Shown one piece after another: positions 9,956-18,787 of a stretch of 64,000 nucleotides of DNA. This DNA is from Campylobacter showae (GTDB taxonomy: Bacteria; Campylobacterota; Campylobacteria; Campylobacterales; Campylobacteraceae). How positions within the stretch are numbered: position 1 is the stretch's first letter; every line of letters begins with the position of its first letter. The stretch is from contig NZ_UWOK01000001.1 of assembly GCF_900573985.1 (NCBI RefSeq), positions 1,116,001-1,180,000 of the forward strand. Reading direction: 5' to 3'. The position numbers and the translations under genes were made by a program. The notes under the pieces were generated by a model that saw nothing but the letters and a program-made list of their open reading frames with translations, made no database searches and had not been told where the DNA came from.

Positions 9956-10209
9956 ACGAACTAATAGAGGAGATAAAAGAGCTCATCATAAAGAGCTTAA
10001 ATTTGGAGGATATGAAACCGAGCGATATCGACGAAAACGCGCCGCTTTTTAACGAAGGGCTAGGTCTTGATAGCGTCGATGCGCTCGAGCTTGGCCTTGC
10101 GGTGCAAAAAAACTACGGCCTAGTGCTTGATTCTAAAACCGCAAATTTAAAAGAGATTTTTTACAGCGTAAAAAGCCTCGCGCAATATATCTTTGAAAAC
10201 AGGAAATAA
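9952..10209 (+). CDS. Acyl carrier protein (ApeE-like)
   Basis: 85 aa. The phosphopantetheine attachment site is Ser41 in LGLDSVDALEL. It is a dedicated carrier for polyene intermediates, the first of two adjacent ACPs. It starts inside the stop of the acyltransferase gene and is followed after 2 nt by the second ACP. The two are not close copies of each other, consistent with separate tasks such as starter loading and elongation (inference). Confidence 0.9.
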   Translation: MNELIEEIKELIIKSLNLEDMKPSDIDENAPLFNEGLGLDSVDALELGLAVQKNYGLVLDSKTANLKEIFYSVKSLAQYIFENRK

Positions 10210-10211
10210 CG

Positions 10212-10463
10212 ATGAAACAGGAAGAAATTTTTGAGATTTTAAAGTCCGCGCTAGTGCAGCTTTTTGAGATCGACGAGGCTAAAATCACGCCGCAAACGCG
10301 CATTTACGAGGATTTGCAGATAGATAGCATCGACGCGATCGATCTTATAGATCACATCAAGCGCAAAACGGGCCACCGATTGATGCCTGAAGACTTTAAA
10401 AACGTAAAAACGCTCGAAGACATCGTAAACGCGGTGGCTAAAAAATTTGACGAGCAAGCTTAA
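10212..10463 (+). CDS. Acyl carrier protein (ApeF-like)
   Basis: 83 aa. Attachment Ser39 in LQIDSIDAIDLIDHI, a motif nearer to fatty-acid AcpP than that of the preceding ACP. It probably receives the activated aromatic starter or malonyl units. It overlaps the next membrane protein gene by 17 nt. Confidence 0.9.
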   Translation: MKQEEIFEILKSALVQLFEIDEAKITPQTRIYEDLQIDSIDAIDLIDHIKRKTGHRLMPEDFKNVKTLEDIVNAVAKKFDEQA

Positions 10464-10983
10464 AATCGCCCTAAGCGTAGTTAGCGTCATCTACCCATTC
10501 GCGCTATTTTTCGCGGGCGATTTTGCATTTTGGGTCGTTTGGGCGCTGGCTGTGCTATGGATAGCGCGCGGGGCGTATTCAAGCGGCTTTGAGAGGAGGC
10601 TTAGTATCGCGGCGGCCGTTTTTTTCATAGTTTGTATGATTTTTAGGGGCGGATTTTTGGCGTACCTTTACCCGGTTTTGGTGAGTTTGGCTTTTTTGGT
10701 GTTTTTTGCTTTTAGCCTAAAAAACGAAGCCGTCATCACCAAAATCGCAAAACTAAAAGAGCCAAATTTGGACGAAAAAGGCGTGGTTTATACGCGAAAT
10801 TTGACCAAAATTTGGTGCGCTTTTTTTGTTTTTAACGCCGCCATATCGCTCGCGCTAGCATTGATGGAGGATAAACTTTACTGGAGCGTTTATAGCGGCG
10901 CGGTATCTTACGCGCTGATGGGGGCGCTGTTTTTCGGGGAAATTTTATTTAGAAAGAGATTTATAAAGAGCGATGAGCTTTGA
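10447..10983 (+). CDS. Small integral membrane protein of APE cluster (ApeG-like)
   Basis: 178 aa with about five to six hydrophobic segments (VVSVIYPFALFFAG, FAFWVVWALAVLWIA, LSIAAAVFFIVCMIF, FLAYLYPVLVSLAFLVFFAF, FFVFNAAISLALAL, VSYALMGALFFGEILF). The start is TTG 10447, overlapping the ACP gene; no in-frame ATG is near. Homologues sit between ACPs and adenylation enzyme in APE clusters (family knowledge), role unknown. It overlaps the next gene by 11 nt. Confidence 0.72.
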   Translation: MTSKLKIALSVVSVIYPFALFFAGDFAFWVVWALAVLWIARGAYSSGFERRLSIAAAVFFIVCMIFRGGFLAYLYPVLVSLAFLVFFAFSLKNEAVITKIAKLKEPNLDEKGVVYTRNLTKIWCAFFVFNAAISLALALMEDKLYWSVYSGAVSYALMGALFFGEILFRKRFIKSDEL

Positions 10984-12652
10984 AGAAAATTTAAAAAATT
11001 TTAGATTTGCGGACGACTCGCGCGACGTCTTTGATGCGTGTCTTAGATTTGCCGCGTTTTTAGAAAAAAACGGCGTAAAGGAGCTGCAAATTTACATTGA
11101 CGACGCGTTTAAATTTTACGCTGCGTTTTTCGGCTCGCTTTTGGCGGGTGCCGCACCTTGCGTGCTGGCAAAGCCGGTTTATGAGACAAATTTGACCGCC
11201 GTAAACGACGAAAATTTTTTAAATTTTCTTGCAAACGAGCCTGCGAAAGGGCTTAAATTTGATCCGCAGGCTAAATTTTATCTGCAAACTTCGGGCTCTA
11301 GCGGCAAAAGCAAGATGATAGAAAAAACGCTCGCGCAGATGATAAAAGAGAGCGAGTATTTAGCCGCCGAGCTAAGTTTTAGCGAGCGAAATACCTTTTT
11401 TTCGAGCGTTTCGCATAGGCACATGTTTGGGCTAACGTTTAAGGTCTTTTTGCCTCTGGTGCTGGGTGCGCGCGTCATCGCGGACGAGCTAAACTATCCA
11501 GAGGCGATTTTGGGTTTAGACCTTGCAAATCACGTATTTATCGCTAGTCCGGTGCTACTTAGAACTCTGGCTCAAAGTCCCGCCGCAAGCGCGCTAAAAG
11601 GCTTAAGCGGGATCGTAAGTGCGGGTTCGCCGCTAAAAAAGGAGCTAAGAGGCGAGCTAGGCCGAATCTGCGACGCGCGTATCATCGAAATCTACGGCAG
11701 CACGGAAACTGGCATAGTGGCAAAAGACTGCGGCGACGGGCTTGGGCTATTTGGCGCGGTGAATGCGGGGCTGGACGATAGAGGTGCGCTAAACGTGAGC
11801 TCGCCTTGGTGCGAGTTTTTTCAGACTAACGACGCGGCCAGCATCGACGAGGGCCGCCTCGCGCTACAAGGTAGGATAGACCGCATCGTGAAGCTAAACG
11901 ACAAGCGCGTGAGCCTGGAGAGTATCGAAGCAAAGCTACTAGAAAGCGGCCTGCTCGCGGACTGCTACTGCGCGCCGCATCCGAAATTTAAGCGCATCGC
12001 CGCGCTTTTGCAGCTTAACGGCGAAGGGCTAAAAAAATTTAGAAAAATAGGCAAAAAAGGCGCAGTAGCCGAGCTAAAAGAGCTTTTGAAGCTTGAGTTT
12101 AAAAACAGCGTCCGATACTTTAAAATAGTAGAAAAAATGCCGCGAAACCAGCAGGGTAAATTTGAAAAAAGCGAATTTGAAAACACGCTATTTGCTAGTC
12201 CCAAACCCGTCTGGAGCGGCGGGCGCGTAAATGAAGCGGGCGAAATTTGCGGCGGTCAAATTTATGGAAGCGGCCAAAATTTGGAGAGTGGTTTAAGCTG
12301 CGGCACAAACGATAACAGCGTCAAATTTGACGAAAACGGCGATCGGCTCGAAAAGCACGCGCAAAAATACGAATTTAGCGCTATCATGCACGCAGGTCTC
12401 GAGATTTTCGAGAGCCATTTTCCAAATTTACCGCTACTGCCGGGATTTATGCAGCTTGATTACGTCTTTGAGCTAGCTAGCGGCGTAGGTATCGACGTTA
12501 GTGGTCTTAATACGGTGGAAAATCTAAAATTTATGAAATTTGTAAGACCTGGCGACGCACTTCGCGTTTGTTTTGAAAAACGCGGCGGCAAGCTTTACTT
12601 TGAGCTATTTTGCAACGGCGAAAAGTGCTCGGTCGGCAGGGCGGCGCTTTGA
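10973..12652 (+). CDS. Fused acyl/aryl adenylating enzyme and 3-hydroxyacyl-ACP dehydratase (ApeH-ApeI fusion)
   Basis: 559 aa. Residues 1-400 are an AMP-forming ligase: TSGSSGKSK (106-114), IYGSTETG (240-247), GRIDR (300-304) and the C-terminal Lys396 in NQQGKFEK. It should activate the aromatic starter acid and load it on an ACP. After a Gly/Asn-rich linker (about 408-465), residues 466-559 form a hotdog domain with FESHFPNLPLLPGFMQL (479-495), the FabZ-like signature containing His482. I recall separate apeH and apeI genes in E. coli; here they are one frame with no stop between. It overlaps the next gene by 4 nt. Confidence 0.86.
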   Translation: MSFEENLKNFRFADDSRDVFDACLRFAAFLEKNGVKELQIYIDDAFKFYAAFFGSLLAGAAPCVLAKPVYETNLTAVNDENFLNFLANEPAKGLKFDPQAKFYLQTSGSSGKSKMIEKTLAQMIKESEYLAAELSFSERNTFFSSVSHRHMFGLTFKVFLPLVLGARVIADELNYPEAILGLDLANHVFIASPVLLRTLAQSPAASALKGLSGIVSAGSPLKKELRGELGRICDARIIEIYGSTETGIVAKDCGDGLGLFGAVNAGLDDRGALNVSSPWCEFFQTNDAASIDEGRLALQGRIDRIVKLNDKRVSLESIEAKLLESGLLADCYCAPHPKFKRIAALLQLNGEGLKKFRKIGKKGAVAELKELLKLEFKNSVRYFKIVEKMPRNQQGKFEKSEFENTLFASPKPVWSGGRVNEAGEICGGQIYGSGQNLESGLSCGTNDNSVKFDENGDRLEKHAQKYEFSAIMHAGLEIFESHFPNLPLLPGFMQLDYVFELASGVGIDVSGLNTVENLKFMKFVRPGDALRVCFEKRGGKLYFELFCNGEKCSVGRAAL

Positions 12653-14346
12653 ATAAATTTGCGTTTTTAGTGCCCTTTTACAATCACCCGCAAAATATCA
12701 AAGCCCTGATCGCCGCACTAAAAACATACGAGTTGCCCGTTATCGTCGTGGACGACGGCTCGGACGAGGCGAGCAAGCTAATCTTAGCGGAGCTTGAGCG
12801 CACGGAGGGGATCTTGCTGCTCACGCGCGCGCAAAACGGCGGCAAGGGCATCGCGATGAAGGACGGGTTTAAATTTGCTCTAAATCGCGGCTTTAGCCAC
12901 GTTTTACAAATCGACGCCGATTTTCAGCACGACGCTGCGCTCATCGGCGAGTTTTTGAGGCAGAGCGAGACGCACCCGCAAAGTATCGTCTGCGCAAATC
13001 CCATCTACGGCGAGGATGCGCCAAAATCCCGCGTTTACGGCAGAAAGATCACGAATTTTTGGGTCGCGATAAATACGCTAAGCCTTGGCGTCAAAGACGC
13101 TATGTGCGGCTTTCGCGTCTATCCTTTAGAGCAGCTTAAAAAAGCGGCGGCAAAAAGCAAAACAAATAGGATGGAATTTGACATCGAGATCCTCGTAAAT
13201 GCCGTAAGACAGGGCATCGACGTGCGCTGGATCGATACGTGCGTACGCTACGAAAAGGGCGGCGTTTCGCACTTTAAGATGCTACGCGATAACGCGCTAA
13301 TCAGCCTCATGCACGCAAAATGCTTCTTTTCTCTGCCTAAATTTGCGCTGGGTAAAATTTGGCGAGCGTGCGGGTTAAATTCGAGCGAAAAAAATGGGGC
13401 GAACGCTCAAATTTCCGTAGAACCTCTGGAAAACGCCGAGCAAAATCTATGGTGGAAAAAGCAGGAAAGAGGAGGGGCGTTTTTTTTAAGGCTTAGCCTA
13501 TTTTTAGTACAAATTTTGCCTGAGTTTGCGCTAAAGTTTATCGTTAAAATCGTGGTTTGGTTTTATTATATATTTTCAAAAAACGAGCGCGAGAACATCG
13601 CGGCATTTAGGCTAAATTTAAGCGTTTTTGCCGGCGCGCAGACGCTAAAAGGAACGAGCGTTTTTAGTCATTTTGAAGCCTTTGGCGGCGCTATCTGCGA
13701 TAAATTTAGAGTCTGGAAAGGCAAGATCAAGGATGACGAGCTAGAAATCATTGATCTAGAGCGCATAAAAAGCGAACTAATCGGCGCGAAAAAGGGGCAA
13801 ATTTTGCTCACGGCGCACCTTGGAAACGTCGAAATTTGCAAGGCTTTGGCTGCGCGGGTCGATGGCTTTAGGATGGTGATTTTGACCTATGACGAGAACT
13901 CGCGCAAATTTAACGAAGTGCTGCGCGAAATCAGCAAAAATGACGGCAGCGTGCGCATGATGGCGGTAAATAAGCTAGACGTGGCCGCGATGCTGGAGCT
14001 AAAAAATATCGTCGAAAGCGGCGAGCATATCGGCATAATGGGCGACAGGACGCCTCTTGGCGGCGATAAGGCCACGCGCGTGAAATTTCTGGGCAATGAG
14101 GCCGGCTTTAACTACGGTCCATACCTCATCGCGGGGATTTTAGGCGTAAAGATAAGCTCGCTGTGGTGTCAAAAGATCGGCGGCAAATTTAGGATCGAGC
14201 TAGTGCCGTTAGCAAGCGCCGTAAAGCTAGGGCGAGATAAGGCCGCCTCAGCGCGCCAGTATCTACAAATTTACGTCCGCGAGCTGGAAAATCGCTGCAA
14301 GCAAACGCCTACGCAGTGGTTTAATTTTTTTGATTTTTGGAGATGA
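12649..14346 (+). CDS. Glycosyltransferase family 2 / lysophospholipid acyltransferase-like fusion (ApeJ-like)
   Basis: 566 aa from TTG 12649, which overlaps the preceding stop (TTGA); starting here gives a normal GT2 N-terminus FAFLVPFYNHPQN. Residues 1-230: GT2 with VVDDGS (33-38), DAD (89-91) and QNGGKG. Residues 270-566: LpxL-like acyltransferase with His390-X4-Glu395 (HLGNVE) and GIMGDRTPLGGD. The two halves suggest glycosylation plus acylation that ties the polyene to a membrane lipid (family knowledge for APE). The next gene begins one base after the stop. Confidence 0.85.
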   Translation: MNKFAFLVPFYNHPQNIKALIAALKTYELPVIVVDDGSDEASKLILAELERTEGILLLTRAQNGGKGIAMKDGFKFALNRGFSHVLQIDADFQHDAALIGEFLRQSETHPQSIVCANPIYGEDAPKSRVYGRKITNFWVAINTLSLGVKDAMCGFRVYPLEQLKKAAAKSKTNRMEFDIEILVNAVRQGIDVRWIDTCVRYEKGGVSHFKMLRDNALISLMHAKCFFSLPKFALGKIWRACGLNSSEKNGANAQISVEPLENAEQNLWWKKQERGGAFFLRLSLFLVQILPEFALKFIVKIVVWFYYIFSKNERENIAAFRLNLSVFAGAQTLKGTSVFSHFEAFGGAICDKFRVWKGKIKDDELEIIDLERIKSELIGAKKGQILLTAHLGNVEICKALAARVDGFRMVILTYDENSRKFNEVLREISKNDGSVRMMAVNKLDVAAMLELKNIVESGEHIGIMGDRTPLGGDKATRVKFLGNEAGFNYGPYLIAGILGVKISSLWCQKIGGKFRIELVPLASAVKLGRDKAASARQYLQIYVRELENRCKQTPTQWFNFFDFWR

Positions 14347-14347
14347 G

Positions 14348-14779
14348 ATGATATCAAAATCAGTCGCGCTAAAGGCGCAGTTTTACGACGTGGACAGTAT
14401 GAACGTCGTGTGGCACGGCAACTATGTGAAGTATTTCGAGACGGCTAGATGCGCGCTGCTAGAGGAGATAGGCTACGACTACGAGGCGATGAGAGCGGAC
14501 GGCTACGCCTACCCGATCGTAAAAATCGAGGCGAAATACGTAAAACCCGTATTTTTCGGCGATGAAATCGAGGTTGAGGCGACGCTAAAGGAGTGCGAGT
14601 GCTTTTTAAGAATCGGCTACGTCGTAAAAAGCGCCAAAACAGGCGAGACGCTGTGCACGGGCGCGAGCTCGCAGGCGGCCGTGGATATGCGCGCGATGCA
14701 GACGTGCTTTGAAATCCCGCAAGAGCTACAAAATGCAATAAAAAGGTATATAAATGAAAAAAATAGCGATAATTTTTAG
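14348..14779 (+). CDS. 4-hydroxybenzoyl-CoA thioesterase-like hotdog protein (ApeK-like)
   Basis: 143 aa from ATG 14348, with GGAG about 8 nt before; the longer frame from 14330 would add six residues inside the previous gene. The 4HBT signature YDVDSMNVVWHGNYVKYFE (13-31) includes the usual catalytic Asp. It may hydrolyse misprimed ACP or CoA thioesters, or release the chain. It overlaps the LolA-like gene by 26 nt. Confidence 0.85.
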   Translation: MISKSVALKAQFYDVDSMNVVWHGNYVKYFETARCALLEEIGYDYEAMRADGYAYPIVKIEAKYVKPVFFGDEIEVEATLKECECFLRIGYVVKSAKTGETLCTGASSQAAVDMRAMQTCFEIPQELQNAIKRYINEKNSDNF

Positions 14780-15275
14780 TTTGGCTGCGAGCCTGATGGG
14801 GCTTGATTTTAATGAGATAAAATCTCAAATCAAAACGCAAAACATCAGCGGCGATTTTGCTCAGACGAAGTTTTTGAGCGGTTTTAACGTGGAGTTTAAA
14901 AGCTACGGCAAATTTGAACTCAGTCAAAGCGAACTGCTCTACGACACGCTAAGCCCGATCGCGGTGAGCATCGTCATAAACGAGCGCGGTATCTTTCAAA
15001 AAAGCGGCAACCAGCTCATAAAAATCGATCAAAATTTTGATAAAAAGCTCTTTTTATCTATCATAAAGCTTGATAAAGACGAGCTTGAGAAGGAATTTAT
15101 CTTTAAAATCTCGGGCGATAAAAACAACTGGAAAATAGAGCTGACGCCCAAAAATCTACTGCTAAAGCAAATCTTTACGCGAATCTTAGTAGGAGGCGAT
15201 AAATTCGTCCGCAAGATCGTGTTAAACGAGGTTAGCGGCGATAAAACGGTAAATGATTTTTACAACGTAAAATGA
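14754..15275 (+). CDS. LolA-like outer-membrane lipoprotein carrier protein (ApeL-like)
   Basis: 173 aa with a short signal peptide (MKKIAIIFSLAASLMG). LolA fold pattern: ISGDFAQTKFL, then YGKFELSQSELLYDTLSPIAV and a C-terminal FVRKIVLNEVSGDKTVNDF. LolA-like members in APE operons are thought to ferry the lipid across the periplasm from the MMPL exporter. The ATG lies inside the thioesterase gene and the stop overlaps the exporter start by 4 nt. Confidence 0.8.
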   Translation: MKKIAIIFSLAASLMGLDFNEIKSQIKTQNISGDFAQTKFLSGFNVEFKSYGKFELSQSELLYDTLSPIAVSIVINERGIFQKSGNQLIKIDQNFDKKLFLSIIKLDKDELEKEFIFKISGDKNNWKIELTPKNLLLKQIFTRILVGGDKFVRKIVLNEVSGDKTVNDFYNVK

Positions 15276-17503
15276 AAAAATCCGCGCATTTTTTTATCTT
15301 TTTAGCGACGTTTTTAGCCGCACTCGCCGTTTGTATCACGAACACTAAAAAGATAAACGCGGATATTTTTTCTCTCGTAAATTTTGAAAACTCCTCCGAG
15401 CAAACCGCGCTAAAATCGATGCTCGATAGCGCTTCAAACGAGTTTTTGCTGGCTTCAAATTCGCCTGAGTTTTTAGAAAAAAGCGAAAATTTAGCCGAAC
15501 AAAGCGGAGTTTTTGAAGAGTACCGCGCAAAGCAGGACGTAAATTTAACCTCCTATCTAACTCAGCTAAATGCCCTAAAGATCGCGCTTTTAAACGAGCA
15601 AACCTATGAACTTTTAGTAAAAGACAAAAACGAGTTTTTCAAACAAAGCGCGCAAAATTTATTTAATCAATTCGCTTTTAAGCCGCTTAACGCGAAAGAT
15701 GATTTTTTTGCCTTAAGCTCGCATATGAGCCTAGAGAGCTCAAAAATCAGCCTAAATTTGTCAAATTTGATGCTGGAAGCCGCGCATGAGGGCGGTAAAT
15801 TTTACCTCGTAAAAGCGCGCCTAAAGCCCAGCTACGAGCCGCGAAATTTGATCAAATTTTATGAAAGCGTACGCGAGCTCGCGGCTGGGGACGCAGTGCT
15901 GGTTTACGCTAGCTGCGGCGCGCTATACGGAGCCTACGGAAAAGCGGGCGGCGACAAGGAAAGCGCCGTTATGAGCGCGGTTTCGCTTAGTTTTTGCGCG
16001 ATTTTTTTGCTGCTCGCATTTAAAAATTTGCGCATTTTTTGCGTCATTTTCGTCGCAATTTTTGGCTTTGCGTGCGGACTTGCGGTTTCGCTTTTGATCT
16101 ACGAGAGCCTTAGCGTCATGGTCGTGGTTATCGGAACGAGCCTCGTGGGCCTTATGTTTGATTTTGCGCTGCACTGGCTGGGTAAAAATCAAAACGCGCC
16201 CGTGGCGGCTGAGAGCGTGCGCCCGATGCTTAAAATTTTCTTGCTCGGACTTTGCATCACGATGAGCGGATACGGCGTTTTTGCCTTTTCATCGCTTGAG
16301 CTACTGCGTCAAACTGCGATATTTTCGCTATTTACGCTGCTTGGGGCGTTTTTATTTACATATTTTTGCCTGCCTTTTGTTTTTGAGGGCGCGACGTTTT
16401 CCCAAAGCGCCGTGTTTTCGAGATTTTTTGATAAATTTGCGAGACTTTGCGAGCGCGCGGCGGGAGCGATAAATTTAAAAATTTTACTTGCCGCGTTTGC
16501 GCTTTGCGCGGGAATTTTGGCTCTAAATTTTAAAAGCCTAAGCGCGCCAGAGCAGATCAAGGACTATGCAAACTCGCCCGCGCAGCTACTGGAGCAGTCT
16601 AAAAAGATCAGCGAGATAACGGGCGCCGCGCCGCAAAACTCCATCATCGTGCTAAAGGGCGGCAGTGATATAGCCAGCGATGAAAAGAGGCTAATGCGCG
16701 AGCTAAAGCAGGCAAATCTCGTCAAAGACTATGCCTCGATTTCTAAATTTATCCTAAGTCTGGCCGAGCAGGAAAATGTAAAAAATATCTTTAAAGAAGC
16801 CGCGCAGGAAGAGGAAATATTTAAAATTTACGCTCAGTTTGGCTTGCCTAGCGAGCTGGTAAAATCCGAGCTAGAAAAGATCGCAAACGCGCAAACTATC
16901 GGCGTTAGCGAGATTTTAGAATTTGACGCGGCAAAAAATTTAACTCGATTTTTACCGAGCAAAAACAGCAGTGCGGTATACGCCGAGGGGCTAGAGAGCA
17001 GCGCGAAAACGGATGAAATTTTAAAATCAAACGGCGCATTTAGCGTGGATTTCGTCGGCGCGCTAAATCAAAATTTGACTGAGGCTAAGGCCTGGGCCGC
17101 GGTGCTAAAGGGCGGCGCGTTTTTGGTTGCATTTGTGCTTTTGTGGGCGTTTTTTGGAGCGGCGCGCTCGCTTTTGGTTATGAGCGTCATCGCGCTTGGC
17201 GTGCTGGTCGTGCTTTGCGGCTTTACGGCGCTCGGCGTTCACGTAAATATTTTTGCGATTTTCGGGCTTATCTTGGCAAGCGCGGTCGGGATCGATTATC
17301 TTATCTTTGCGCTAAACGAGGACTTATCGCGGCGAGAGCGCGTATTTGGGATATTTGCCGCGTTTATCACGAGCTTTATCTCGTTTTTTGCGCTTAGTTT
17401 TAGCCAGACGCCCGCAGTTAGCATTTTTGGACTAGCCGTTAGCCTTTGCGTCGCTTTTTACGGGCTTGCCGCCTGCATGCTTGCGATGAAAAATTTGGCT
17501 TAA
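15272..17503 (+). CDS. MMPL/RND-type lipid exporter (ApeM-like)
   Basis: 743 aa. Two repeats of one TM helix, a large periplasmic domain and a block of about five TM helices: TM1 at residues 5-25, first block about 230-370, TM7 near 405, second block about 615-743. The glycine/serine-rich repeat helices include VVVIGTSLVGLMFDFALHW and the matching FGLILASAVGIDYLIFAL, each with the intramembrane Asp of RND-family proton relays. It should move the finished polyene lipid out of the inner membrane. Last gene of the polyene operon; 88 nt follow before thiS. Confidence 0.85.
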   Translation: MKKSAHFFIFLATFLAALAVCITNTKKINADIFSLVNFENSSEQTALKSMLDSASNEFLLASNSPEFLEKSENLAEQSGVFEEYRAKQDVNLTSYLTQLNALKIALLNEQTYELLVKDKNEFFKQSAQNLFNQFAFKPLNAKDDFFALSSHMSLESSKISLNLSNLMLEAAHEGGKFYLVKARLKPSYEPRNLIKFYESVRELAAGDAVLVYASCGALYGAYGKAGGDKESAVMSAVSLSFCAIFLLLAFKNLRIFCVIFVAIFGFACGLAVSLLIYESLSVMVVVIGTSLVGLMFDFALHWLGKNQNAPVAAESVRPMLKIFLLGLCITMSGYGVFAFSSLELLRQTAIFSLFTLLGAFLFTYFCLPFVFEGATFSQSAVFSRFFDKFARLCERAAGAINLKILLAAFALCAGILALNFKSLSAPEQIKDYANSPAQLLEQSKKISEITGAAPQNSIIVLKGGSDIASDEKRLMRELKQANLVKDYASISKFILSLAEQENVKNIFKEAAQEEEIFKIYAQFGLPSELVKSELEKIANAQTIGVSEILEFDAAKNLTRFLPSKNSSAVYAEGLESSAKTDEILKSNGAFSVDFVGALNQNLTEAKAWAAVLKGGAFLVAFVLLWAFFGAARSLLVMSVIALGVLVVLCGFTALGVHVNIFAIFGLILASAVGIDYLIFALNEDLSRRERVFGIFAAFITSFISFFALSFSQTPAVSIFGLAVSLCVAFYGLAACMLAMKNLA

Positions 17504-17519
17504 ATTTAGCAAAAAGAGG

Positions 17520-17525
17520 TATAAT
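17520..17525 (+). promoter_or_regulatory. Putative promoter (-10) of the thiamine genes
   Basis: A perfect TATAAT 67 nt before thiS, in the only gap between the polyene and thiamine genes. The short leader (17526-17591) is too small for a TPP riboswitch and lacks the CUGAGA signature, so thiamine control at the RNA level is not seen here. Confidence 0.5.
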
Positions 17526-17591
17526 CGCGAGCTTACGCAGCGCGAAATTTGACCCACACGGGCGCGCTAAATTTAATAAAACGGAAAGAAA

Positions 17592-17786
17592 ATGCTAAAA
17601 ATAAACGGCAAAGACGGGGGCGAGTTTATCGGCAAAACCGTAGCGCAGCTGCTCGCCGCAAAGGGACTAAAGCCTGAGCGCATCGCAGTCGAGCTAAACG
17701 GCGAAATCTTGCCCAAGGATAAATTTGATACGGTGCTACGAGACGGCGACTCGGCCGAGATAGTGCATTTTGTAGGCGGAGGCTGA
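17592..17786 (+). CDS. thiS: Sulfur carrier protein ThiS
   Basis: 64 aa, ubiquitin-like. It ends in the diagnostic Gly-Gly tail (HFVGGG) that is adenylated and converted to a thiocarboxylate to supply sulfur for the thiazole ring of thiamine. [19 protein letters not shown] is typical of ThiS. It lies 1 nt before thiG, the enzyme it serves. SD GGAAAGAAA. Confidence 0.93.
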   Translation: MLKINGKDGGEFIGKTVAQLLAAKGLKPERIAVELNGEILPKDKFDTVLRDGDSAEIVHFVGGG

Positions 17787-17787
17787 G

Positions 17788-18564
17788 ATGAAAAATGACG
17801 AAAAAGACGATATTTTAGAACTTGGCGGGCATAAATTTAGCTCGCGTTTTATCCTGGGATCGGGTAAATTTTCGCTACCTCTTTTGGAGGCCGCGGTGCA
17901 CGAGGCGGGCGCGCAGATCGTGACGCTGGCGCTTCGGCGCGTGAACGAGGGCGGGGTAGAAAATATCTTAGATTTTATCCCAAAGGGCGTGACGCTGCTA
18001 CCAAACACCTCAGGCGCTAGAAATGCCGATGAGTGCGTGCGTATCGCAAAGCTAGCGCGCGAGGCCGGCTGCGGCGACCTCGTGAAGGTTGAGGTTATCA
18101 GAGACAGCAAATACCTGCTGCCCGACAACTACGAGACGATAAAAGCGACCGAAAAGCTCGCAAACATGGGCTTTGTCGTGATGCCCTATATGTATCCCGA
18201 CCTAAACGTCGCGCGCGATCTAGCCTCGGCGGGGGCTGCGTGCGTGATGCCGCTTGGCGCTCCGATCGGGACGAACAAAGGCCTTTGTACGCGCGAATTT
18301 ATAAAAATTTTGCTCGCCGAGATAGACCTGCCCGTGATCGTAGATGCGGGTATCGGCACTCCCGCGCAAGCGTGCGAAGCAATGCAGATGGGCTGCGCGG
18401 CCGTGATGGCAAACACCGCTATCGCGACTGCCGGCGACGTAAAAACTATGGCGCGGGCATTTGCGCTGGCGATACAGGCGGGCAGGCTGGCGTATCTATC
18501 CGGGCTTGGTGGTGTGAGCGAAAGCGCGCGGGCATCGAGTCCGCTGACGGGATTTTTGGAGTAA
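17788..18564 (+). CDS. thiG: Thiazole synthase ThiG
   Basis: 258 aa, full length. TIM-barrel enzyme that joins dehydroglycine, the ThiS thiocarboxylate and deoxyxylulose 5-phosphate. Lys100 in DLVKVEVI is the Schiff-base lysine. PNTSGA (72-77), [11 protein letters not shown] and [18 protein letters not shown] are conserved phosphate-binding segments. Directly follows thiS. A 223-nt spacer separates it from thiH, so thiH may have its own start of transcription. Confidence 0.95.
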   Translation: MKNDEKDDILELGGHKFSSRFILGSGKFSLPLLEAAVHEAGAQIVTLALRRVNEGGVENILDFIPKGVTLLPNTSGARNADECVRIAKLAREAGCGDLVKVEVIRDSKYLLPDNYETIKATEKLANMGFVVMPYMYPDLNVARDLASAGAACVMPLGAPIGTNKGLCTREFIKILLAEIDLPVIVDAGIGTPAQACEAMQMGCAAVMANTAIATAGDVKTMARAFALAIQAGRLAYLSGLGGVSESARASSPLTGFLE

Positions 18565-18787
18565 ATTTGGCTTTAAATTTGACGGCATGAAAAACGGCGT
18601 CAAATTTGATGCGGGCGAGGATAAAATTCACCTCGTTAAATCCTGCGAATTTTAAATTTGACGATTTCGCGCGGTTTTAAATTTAGCGCCGAAAAGGCGC
18701 GGGTCTAGGCGCGTAAAATTTGCCGCCTCGCGCCCTAAAAACGATCAAATTTAACGCTCGAAATTTAGATAAAAAACGGAGAAATAT

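Noticed and set aside
17526..17591. Possible TPP riboswitch before thiS
   Set aside because: The leader is only 66 nt and lacks the conserved CUGAGA and partner motifs.
18565..18787. Remnant of thiF between thiG and thiH
   Set aside because: No frame gives ThiF-like residues; only AAATTTG-rich words and a 22-codon frame.
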